Positions 27,301 through 39,300 of a stretch of DNA of 64,000 bases are shown one piece after another (position 1 is the stretch's first letter; each line of letters begins with the position of its first letter). This stretch comes from Odontocerum albicorne. Taxonomy: Eukaryota > Arthropoda > Insecta > Trichoptera > Odontoceridae. The DNA lies in contig OX463838.1 in assembly GCA_949825065.1 (NCBI GenBank), positions 9,277,246-9,341,245 of the forward strand. The letters run 5' to 3'. The translations under genes were made by a program, and so were the position numbers. The notes under the pieces are model-generated. The model worked only from the letters and a program-made list of their open reading frames with translations. It had not been told where the DNA came from and did not search any database.

Positions 27301-30300
27301 ACTACTTTCCTATAGTTTTTTAATATTTGATTATGAAAAATGTAGTTTTCTAATATCAGCAATTCGGTTTTAGTGGTACGTTTTTAATAAAGTCCACAAA
27401 TCCTCTACAACGAAAAAACAAAACGTCTGAAACTGAGGACACTTTTATGTAAATAACTCCTTGTTTACACATATCTAATTAATCTTCTACTCGATCTAGT
27501 AATGGTTAAAATTATCTCAAAATAAGTCAAATTTCTGTTAGATTTTTTTTCACTCGCCACTTTCAATACCTGCTGTGTATGCCGAGCGCAACAGCGGGAA
27601 AAGTATTCCGCAGGGTGGGAAAAGCCATTCGAGAGGGAGATATAACAGTGGTCTATGCAGGAGCGAAACCAGGTGTTTTAGAGCCCGGGCAGTTAAGAAA
27701 AACGCGTCCCTTACGTAATACAAAAGTTTTATTGATATTTTTTTTTCATTGAACATGTATTTATATAGGTGTGTACAAAATGCATCTATAAGTATTAAGT
27801 CTAAGAATGTTCGGTTACTATTCACAGATTTTAATAATACGGATTTAAGATAACGTAACAAAAAACATATACATTTATTTACAAATAACTCAATTTCCGA
27901 TGATACGACTATGTTTATTATAGTAATATTGTAAAATTATATGGAAAGTATTACAATTACATGGAAATGCGCAACCAATACTAATTACAATATTCATAGT
28001 CACACATATAAAACTAAATTCGTTTAATAAAAAAATACGCATCTTATCGTAATGAACAAAATACGATAAAAAAGAAATAAAAATAAAACAAAACTTTCAT
28101 TCAACTCGGTTTTGATTTGCGCGGCTGTTAACATCTTCAAATAAAAATGTTTTATGACGGCACGGAACTCGTTTTTTCTCATTATTGCTACAATTTTTTT
28201 TCCCGGGCTTGCTCTATCTTGGTAGGGGTGTACTTCGACTGGAGGGATGTTATAAGAAGAGCCAGACATTTTGATAGCTTCTCTCCGAAATGAACTCGTA
28301 CTCGTATTTTCTGCTATTTATCTTGATATACTCGTATATTGTTGGAATTTTGGTATGTATCTATTATATATGTACATACTATGTTGTTATTAATAAACAT
28401 ATATTGATTTCTTGAATTTTCGAAAAGACTTTAGTTTCACTTTGTGGTGCCATGTTTTATGTAAAAAAGAAATAAATAAAACACTAAGATATTTTATATT
28501 TTTGTGTTCACCACTGATTTATTTTGAGTTTATTACCGGTTTCGAAGACCTCCGTCTTCATTGTCAGGTGAAGATAAACTTTTCTTCACCTGACGATGAA
28601 GACGGAGGTCTTCGAAACCGGTAATAAACTCAAAATAAACCGGTGGTGAACACAAAAATATAAAATAAGTGTTTTATTTATTTATTTTATTTCTTTTTTA
28701 CATTTATTTATTTATTTAAATATTAATGTGATCGATTCAGTTGGTTGTTAAATGTTAACTACGTGTCGCATCTGGCTGATATTTTGATTGAGATTCCTTG
28801 AGGAATGATACTTGCCATCAGTGATGTTACTTCGAATTGTGCCACCATCTCATGGAAATTTATCCAACTTTTTAAACTACCCTAGTAAGCTCAATTAACA
28901 AGAAAAAGAAAGGGGAGTGCGTTGAAATACAAGAGTTAAGGAGATTTTGAAACAAAACGTTTAAACTTAACTGCTAATATAGCGATACAAAAAAACGCAC
29001 CGAGATTTGGAGACTGTTCATCTTTCAATGTTGCACATAGCGTTTTTTTTAGAATGAATACACCTACGTCACACACTGGCACACGTTTGATTGTATTGGT
29101 GAATTTATTCCCGATTTTCACAAAATATCTGATGTGGCAGATAAGTGCTAATTATTATTAATATTATTTTTTTCATTCAATGCGTAAATGTATAACGGAG
29201 GAATACCTAAAATCTGAACCCAGTAATTATTATATTTATAGAGATATTAAAGTTTTTAGAAGCAATGTGTACTAGTTACACATCACAGGGAAGGAAAGGT
29301 TAAACAACAGTATTTTGCTAATTATCCGAATATGTTATTTAATCGAAACTGACCTCGTAACACCATATTGTTGAAAAAGATAACTTTATTGTTTAAAACA
29401 GAGCAGTATTTATCTAAAAAATAGATATTTTTAATGTATTTTTAAGACGAAGATTGGAATGACGTGCTTAATACCGAGTTGATAATGTACCCGTATCAGG
29501 CTCAATTTCAAGGGCGTTGTAAAGATCAAAATTATTTTCCAAGGGGACTGATTTCGTATTAAAAGATGTTTGATAACATAGGTCAGAGTTTAAATGTTGA
29601 ACTATTGCATTTTTGATAAAAGAAAACACTTCCTTTGACATCAATTTGGCGCCGAAATATAACATTTTTTTATCTGTCTTGACTGACGTACCATTTATGG
29701 GGGGAGTTCCGTCCATGACCGCCGTGGGTTAATTTATTGAAGAGAGTTCGGGTTGAATATTCGCTTTATTTCATCGTTCGATAATAATAATAAAATAAAA
29801 GGACAATTTATAATAGTTATTGAAATAATAAAACTATTATTGACAGAATAAAAATATTTCAAAATAAATACATATAAGTTAAGTTTAAGGATAGGAAGGT
29901 AGTGACTGCAATTATTAGATTAAGTACTTCTACACATTTGCATGTGTTCTGATAAACATGTTTGGTAAGAAACCACGGAAAACTTACTATGAGAAGTCGA
30001 ACTACAATGAAACCTTTTTAGATCTTCCGATATGTGATAGTATAGATCAAAGATTCCCAAAGTGGTCTATATGGACCCCCAAGGGTCGATTTCGACTTGC
30101 AGGGGGTCTATGTCAGCGAGAAAAGAAAATGGGGGTGCATAAGATGTAAATGGGGGTCCACGTGAGCGGATCCCATTTAGGGAGATCATCATCAATAGTT
30201 AGGCGTTCCGTAAATGTCTTATTACACCTAACACAGATTGTGTGTACATACTATATACGAGTATGTACGAGTATATACTCGTATTACAAGAATAACTGAT

Positions 30301-33300
30301 TGGAATAAGTACAAACGATGAACTTAAGGTGCAGTTCAGAAAGAAGTATCAGCAGTTCTCGCTTCAGAAAGATATTCCCGTTACTTATTCTGCATTATGA
30401 ACTATTGCAAAAAAGTTTTTGTTAGCTTTTCCATCTTCATACCTCGTAGAAAGAGGTTTTAGGGCGGTTGACAATCTTCTATCGAAAAAAAATAAATGCT
30501 TTCAGCTTAAATTTAAGCTGACAGCATTTTTAATTTACAAAACGTGTGTGTTCATTTCAATGTTTGAATATAAAATATTATTTAATTTTTTTTTTGATTT
30601 ATCACTTCATTAAAAAAGTAAAGTGACAAGTTTTGTAAACGCACTGTTACTCACACTATTGCAAAGTGAGTCTTCTGGCTGAATGATCTATAACATATAT
30701 TATAGTAATACTTTACGTATAGTTTAGCGTATATGTGTATTGTTCATATCGACATCCTAAATCAATAATAATTATTAAAATAGCTTTAGAGTTGTAATTA
30801 ATTAAAGCTAAAAAACTTTACGAAGTTACAACCAAAAGGAAATTTGTACAATGTAGGAGACCAGACGTTTTCAGAAGGAAGCTAAAGAAATGTTACGAGT
30901 ATATAGCAGATGCGGAGAAAAATCTAATTTAATGGCCGTAGCTATTACCTTCATATATTCGTACTTACACTAACATTATTAAAATAATATTTTGTAACAT
31001 TTTTAATCTGTCATAATACCATTTGTTTGTCGGTGTAGACTGAGAGAACGGAGCTCTAACTTTTTATATCTCGACATATATCCTTAGCCTCTTCTACATA
31101 TATACAACTCCTACGATTTCTCTAACTTTCTTCGTTTCATTCTTTCAAAATATCATTTATTTGATACAACCATTATTTCTTAAGTTTCCTCTCATGCACA
31201 TTTCACCCATTTTCTTAATTCGCTCCACATACGAGTATTTAAACCATCTCAGAATGCTCTGCTTCATCTTATTCAACACATCAGTCTTAAATTCACATTC
31301 AACTTACATCTTTTCATTCCGTATTCTGTGATACATTATCATTCCAGGTATTCTTCTCAATGAACGCATTTCTACCGCATTTATTCTATTCCTATCAATT
31401 TTTTTCCTTTATTATTATTCCTTCAAATTTTTTTTATTCGCTTCAAAAACTTTTTAAAAAATTGATAGAACTTCGAATACGACATATGTACTGGTTATAG
31501 ACGCAACTGCAGTGATAATACTCAGTGATATATCATAGATGCAACTGCAGTGATAATACTTAGTGATATAGACGCAACTGCAGTGATAATACTCAGTGAT
31601 ATAGATGCAACTGCAGTGATAATACTCAGTGATATAGATGCAACTGCAGTGATACTACTCAGTGATATAAGACGCAAAAAGAAAATTACCGTCGTTCTAT
31701 TCGTAGTTCCATATCTCACACATACAAACTAGAGGTACTCTATAGCAAAATTACGCAATGAATTTACAGCTTTCAATCATCTGAACTGGCACAGAAGCGG
31801 CTTCGACTACATTCCATTATCAGACAACAGATGAAGAGTACTAGTCATTTGAAAAGTTTGCTCAAGTAAAATCGATCTTTCATAAAGTGACATCACTACT
31901 GGCAAGTATCATTCCTGAAGTGACCCTGTCAAAATTCGGATGTGACACGTAGTCAATGTTTGACAGCCATCTGAATCAATCACTTTGATATTTGCAAGAA
32001 CAATGGAAAGAACAAGATCCGTGCCGTCATCAAATATTTTTATCTGAAGAAGTTAATAGCCGCGCAGATCAAAGTCGAGTTGGATGAAGTTCACGAGGAT
32101 TCTGCACCAGCGATGCAGACTGTTTATTTCTGGATAAATGAGTTTAAATGTGGCCGTACATGCACCAAAGATTAATCGCGCCCCGGACGTCTAATTGCGC
32201 TCACCACGGAGGAAATCATTGCAAAAATCCATGGTATCGTAATGGAAGACCGCTGAGACCTGTGGACATTTCAAATGAACGGGTGAACAGTATTCTACAT
32301 GAAAAAAATAATATGAAAAAGCTGCCTGCGTGATGGATGTCAATAGCAATGCTGAATCATAATCATTTAGGGACTTGTGTTTCGCATAGAAGGATGTTGG
32401 TTGTTTGAATAAAAGTCGTCGAGATCGGAATAAGTAAAGAGAAAGTTTATTGTAAGCGTCTGTATTTATAATGTATAGAACGGCGCAGAACATGTCGCTT
32501 CCGCGGGACACATGTTTATTGTTGCACGTTCTATATACATTTCATACTACGGTCTGCAGGAGAGGCAAGAGATATATCGGTGTCTCGCTCTCGCTCTGCG
32601 CTACTAGTGAGTTCAATGACCGCGCGGGCGACCTTCGCCCGGCGCCGTCTCGCACTGGCCACAGGCGAGTTCAATGACCTCGCGGACAAGGGTCGCCTTG
32701 GCGGGTTCAGTGACCGCACGCACGGTCGCTACAATCAGAAGGATCCAATCGATTCCTGACTGTGGATGAAATTTAAATCCACCACTACATACCAGAATCC
32801 AAATAGCAGTAAAAACAATGGACAACTGGTAAAAGTACGCCGAAGACCGTTTTGTCGGCTGAGAATGTGATGGTTACTGATTTTTAGGATTCCTGAGGAA
32901 TTATCATAATTGACAATTTGTAAAAAGATAAAACAATAACGGGAACAATGTGACATTATTGGACAGTTTGAAAGATGAATTAAATGAAAAGCGGCCAAGA
33001 TTGGAGTGAAAAAAGTGCTCTTTTACCAGGACAACACACCGTCCCACAAATCAACCGTCACAATGGCAAAATTGCATGAATTGAGTTTCGAATTGGTTCC
33101 TCACATCTCATATTTCCCTGGACTCGGCCCCGTGCGATTTCTTCCTGGTCCTGAAATTAATAAATTGGCTCGGTGGGAAGAAATTTTCATCGAATGAACC
33201 CCTGAATTTGACTAAAACAACCGAATACATGATTTGTATCAATTTTAACCTTTCCTTTCCTGTGAACGACATCGGCCAACGTTCACAAAACGGGCAAAGC

Positions 33301-36300
33301 GACCACCTCTACCGAAAGCAGCCGACCTACTGAGCGAGAGAAGCGAGCGAACTGAGATTCTATTTCTTGCGTTCCCATATACCGAAGTAGAGTGAGAGTG
33401 AGACGTGAATAGCATCGCTTCCTCACCCATAGCGGGTTTTTAGAATGAATATACCTACGTCACACACTGGCACACGTTTGATTGTATTGGTGAATTTATT
33501 CCCGATTTTCACAAAATATCTCTGATGTGACCGATAAGTGCTAATTTTATTATTAATATTATATTTTTCATTCAATGCGTAAATGTATTACGGAGGAATA
33601 CCTAAAATCTGAATCCAGTATTTATTATATTTATAGAGATATTAAAGTTTTTAGAAGCAATGTGTACTAGTTACACATCACAGGGAAGGAAGGGTTAAAC
33701 TAGGTTTTTTGTTCTCTGCAATTTAATCATAACAATGTCATATCCCCCAATTTTAGTTATTTAGTCCGAAATTTCTTCTTGCATCTTGTACCAAGAAAAT
33801 TACTCCATAAAAGTTGAGATCCATTGAAAATAGTAGAACTGACTTTGTCTCGGTTTGATTTGCATATCGTAATTCTTAATTGAGTATAAAATATTGAATA
33901 AAATAATCTTTACTCACACAGAATCAAAAAAACAATCTTGAGACAATTGAGACATTTCTGGGTCTATGAGATATCGAAACGATTGCCTAAATTTCACTTC
34001 TGTTATGTACTAATATTATCAAGACAACTCAAATCTGGTGACTTATGATTGACATGCCTACGTGATTTAAAAATTTAGGGCACATCATATTGATACAACT
34101 GCTCATAAGATATATCAAAAATTATCTTACTTCAGAAGTACACGTAGGTATCTAAATACTAAGAAAATTGAAATATTACATGAACCTAAAGGCGCAATTC
34201 CACTGAGGCAACATGTAGCATGCAGCATTGACGCATGCTACACACAGTATTTCAATCGAAGGAACACGAAGCGACAAGAAGCAAGTATCTTTGTAGCATG
34301 CTACATGTTGATTGTTGTTGCTGGGACGCATGCGTCACCTTTCGACATGTTTCAGCGTGTCGAACAATGTCGCCGTTATCCGAAAGTCAGCGGCGCGGTG
34401 CGGCTTGTAGCGTGCGACATGGAGTGAAATATTGATAAAACTACCTTGTTTATTGAATATTATCATAATTCACCGGAGTTATGGAATAATAAAATAAGTG
34501 ATTATAAAGACAACAGGATAAAAAATGATAAACTGAAGCAGTTATCGAGTTAATACGATTGCACTGTAATCGATGTGAAAAAAAAATCAAGAATTTGCGT
34601 TCAGCTTTTCATCATTCTGAGCTTTTTGACTACCAACATATAATTCTCTTCTCCAACACCGTGGCTTTCTTTTTTTCTACGATTCAAAACTATTACCAAA
34701 TATGTAGCCGCCTCGATTGTTTGTAAAGACATAATGTACCAAACTGACGTTGCCTCCATGGAATTGTTTAAGACTCATGCTACACGTATTGACGACAAAG
34801 CGCATGCGACTCTGGGAGTCAAAATCCGCATACGACATTGTTAAAATTTGTGGCACACAGTCGCACATTTAGGAACAGGCAACACTAGGAAACATGTCAC
34901 ATGCCTCATGTCGTTCAGTGTTGCCTCAGTCGAATTGCGCCTTAAGTAACTGATGTAATCTGCAAGAGTAATGAGAAATTATTGTTTCCATGATGACGTT
35001 TAATTTCTATCAATTGTTTTTTCGCTCTATTGTTCTTGTATTGTATTTGTATATTTAACCTCATGAGATTCTTTGTCGAATCGTTCATCGCCATTGGTTT
35101 GACCGACAACTGATAAATATTACTTATAGTAATATTTTTCTTCCGTACTGTATCTTTTTCAACATGTGCCATGCCGGGTGCAACTGATGCTAGCGATCAC
35201 TCTTGAGAAAATACGTCATTGGTGGCACGGAACAGCTCCTCGACTGTCTGTATACCTGTACATTCGCAAACGTTCCGTAATCAAGACAGGTGCCATCAAC
35301 CGGTTCCAGGTAGACCTTCAATTTTGTCCATCCATATTAATTTTCGGAAGTGGTATTTTTTCCACTCAATATACGCCTCAGATAGACAACCTTTCGGCAT
35401 TTTATATTATTTAAGAGCTCGCGCTCTACACCTGCTCGACGCAGCACCTCAATGTTTGAGATATGGCTTCTCTATTTTATTTATTTATTTTTATTTTATT
35501 AAACACTTTTATTGCAAATACAATCTGGCGGGTATATTGCCAGGTGGCAATCTTTTTCAACCAGACAAAAGTAAATGAAGCAAGTTATGTGGTCGCATAA
35601 ATCATTCAAATGACTATCCATCCCCACGAAATCAATAAACATATATGTGATCACATGCCCATGAACCCCACAAAGACGGACAATCACACGAACATTCTTT
35701 TTCATATAAAGTGAGATATCATTAATCAAAAGGAAAGGAAGGGATGGTGGAGAGGAAAGGAAAAGAAAAATCAGGAATGAAACACGTTATTTTACTGACT
35801 AGCAATTAAGAGTTTTTTCAGTCGCTTCTTAAAATATGTCAAGGACGGAGCGAGTCTTATATTGGTTTGTAACTGATCCCAGAGTCTCACTGCATGGACA
35901 GTAAAGGATGACGTAAAGAAAGAGGAGCGGTGAACTGGAAAGGCCAATAAACAATCTCTGTTTGAGCGTAGCGCTAATCCATGATTGGAAAGACGCTCAA
36001 AATTTTCGGCGAGATAAGAGGGTGCGGCGAGACAGTTAAGGATATTATACAATAGAGACAGTGTGTGAATTTGGCAGTTCAATGCTTTCTGGTATGAAGT
36101 TATATGATCGTACTTACGTAGGTTGAAAAAGAATCTTGAGATACGATGAGATACGATGAAAACAAAAAATGCTGAGCATTCTCCGCTGAATCCACGTTTC
36201 GAATGCTTCTAGTTTCTTTAGTATTCTGGTCTACATGGTTCATGTTTCAACACTTCCTATTGTAACACCAGTGTATGGCGTAGGAAAGGCGTACAGTTTC

Positions 36301-39300
36301 TCGAGTCCCTTGCGGATTAGCTGGTAAGTGGGATTCTCAATACGTGATTTAATCTCCTGCAGTACCTGACCATACTTGTGGATATAGGCTGCTGCTATGT
36401 CCGAAGATGAACCTTTTCATTCATCACGTGGTTGTACGACACCCGTCATCGACTTGATGAAATCTCAAAACGAAGGAGTGAGTGATAATAAGCACTATTT
36501 ATATATCTCCGTTAAGAGAGCACACACTCAAGGGTGCTCTAAATCGGGATTCAAATCTACTATTTTGACATAAAAATATTACAGAATAAATACATAAGGG
36601 TAGAAAGATGAAGGCTGCAGTGGTTAGATTGGATATTTCCCCGCATCTGCATATAATTAGAAAAACATATTTGGTAAGAAAACTGTAGAAAATTTACCGC
36701 AGCAAGACGAACTGCAAAGAAACTCTCGTAGATCTTCCGATATGTGATAGCAACAATTTCATCTATAGATGTACCATATGCTTATCTTCTATTATTGATA
36801 ATACGAAACGTACTCGTATTTTAGTTTGTCTTAATGCGATTTTTAAATTTTGCATTAATTATCATAATCGATGGACGTCTTGGATCTTTGTAACCAATTT
36901 AACCATACAATCTGTATATACCATACGTGCACAGTTGAACTTTTAAATTTTATTGAAATATAAAATTCCTTATTTTAAAAGTAGTCAAACCAGTAAGAGT
37001 GTTTAAATTTTTTATTCTGCATTTCTTGAAAATCTTGGATTTAGAATTTAAAATGTATATTACTAAATATATTATTATTATTTGATGGGCTAAAAAGTAA
37101 TAAAAAGAATGGCGTAAAAAACCATTTGATTTTATAAAATAAAAATGTAGTTTCATTTGACGTCCTACATCTTATATTTATTAAATGAAAAAAAAATGTC
37201 TTTTTCTCAAATTTTATATTTAATTTATAACATTGAATGATTTAACAATCATTTTTTTAGATACTCGTATTTAAAAATAAATTGTATTTTTATGCTTTAC
37301 TTTGATGTAAAGCTCCTTTATTCATCTTACTTAAAACATCTATTTTATCCATGCATTAATTTCTGATGCCTTTATTCCGCATTCTTTCAAACATTGACAT
37401 TCCACAAATTTTCCTTAGTGAACGCATCACAACATTTATCTTAATCCTGTACTTCTTCTGCTAAGTTCAAGCTAGTTAGTACTAGTTGTATAAGATCTTT
37501 CGGAGTATTTTATAGCGTGGTTTGGCTAGGATTTGTTCGACAAGGTCTGAAGATGAAAAATGCAACATTTCGAAACGTCAGCATCATAAGCCAAACCATG
37601 CGGTACAACATTTCGAAAGGTCTTGTACAGCTTATACGTAGAACCGCGAAAGCCTAAAAAAATATTAGTACTAGTTTTTTCTGTATTTAATTTTAAATAG
37701 TTTTTCCTGTAGTGCCCCTGTTGGAAGTTAAAAACAGCAAACGTTGTTTGGTATTTTGTATAAAAAGAGCCTAACGCCGAAAAGACGTGACAAAAATCAA
37801 AGAAAACCTTTAAAAAAAATATCACTTTTTATCTTTGATTTTGTGACCTTAGCCCTGTACCCGGGGATCACTCTCGGATCACCCGAGATCACAATTTATA
37901 CATATCTATAACATCACGTCATTTCCCTGTCAGGGTAAGCAGAGAGGACAGAGTGGCAGACTTTTCTATCTCGACACATATCCTGAGCTTTTTCTAAATC
38001 CATTTACCTTCTCAAGCACCTTCTACGATTTTTCTGACTTGCTACGTTACTTTCTTTCAGAATATCGTTCACTTAATTCCATCATCCTCTCACATGTTTT
38101 CCACTCTTATTTTCACAATAAATCAATTTTGCTAGTCTTTATTCATTCATTGAGTCCACATGCCCAAACCACCTCAGTGTGATCTTCTTCATCTTACTTA
38201 ACACATCAGTCTTAAGTTCACATTCATCCCTTAATACTTCATTGCGTATTCTGTCATACATTGTCACGCCATGTATTATTTTCAACGCATGCGTTTATTC
38301 GGCTAATTTCAGTAATTTTTCACGTCCACGTTTTACTTCCATACATCAAAGTTGGCACTAAAATACTATTGTGCACTATCACGTTACCAGATTTTGATAC
38401 TATACTAGTTCGAGTTTAAATGTTTTAGTACTCCATTGACTTTACGACCTCCGTGGCCTAGTTTCCCAACTCTAAAGTAGCGGTTTCAAATCCCGATGGA
38501 ACTCAGATTTTTTAAAAAAGGAATCCAGTCTGGTTTTCACTTAAGACCTCTTTAACACCTTTTTGGTTGGCTGGAAGGTATCGCCACATGGCAATAAGGT
38601 TGCCAGGTTTTACTGTAAGCAACGAAAGTGTAGATATTACAATAAAATAATTGATATCTCATCGCTATATTCCGTTTGATATCGCTGTTTCATAATTTAA
38701 TCTTATAATTTTCTGTTTCGTGTGTTATGGCACTTGAAAGTTCTATGAACCTGTTTTTAATATTTGCAATTATCAAAACAGCTGCCGAAATCGCCAAGGT
38801 TTAGACTTGAACTAGTAGTTCAAGATACGATCATTGTCCCGTTTGCCCCTTGATCTGGTTTTTTTTTATTTATTATTTGTGCAACTGAGTCAGATGATAT
38901 TGTTGTGTTTCCATACATATCATATATGTTATACATATTGGTGTGTTTCAGCCTGTTCGCCAATCAGTTCTCCGAGTCCACAGACTGCGAGCACCACTCG
39001 CATCGCGAGTTGCCACGGAGATACGCACCCACGCTCACAGATACAAGGAGGTAACTTCACATCGCTCATTTATAATACACTATTATTATTGTTTTTCTAG
39101 TCTTATTAAAAATTGTTTTCAAGTTTCAGTGTGAATTGATTGTAGTCGTCATTTTTAATAGAGTATTGAACAATTTGAATAGATCAAGTGTTTTCTTAAG
39201 TTGTTATTTAAAAATATTTATAAAAAAAAAATACATCTGTGGTATGTATAATTGCTGACTTAGTTTTTGGAGGGATTCTATTTTTATTTAATCGTTCAGT

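Noticed and set aside
31522..31732. Open frames IILSDIDATAV and TAVASISLSI
   Set aside because: Both are readings of the 33-bp tandem repeat on opposite strands.
32531..32825. GC-rich frames with basic residues (SARSLNSPVASARRRRAKV)
   Set aside because: They lie inside the LTR-like insertion and its three internal repeats, and are not conserved as protein.
31970..33200. Reading the interrupted mariner as a host gene with an intron
   Set aside because: The intervening 341 bp is flanked by a direct repeat, lacks splice consensus at its edges, and the frames contain several stops.
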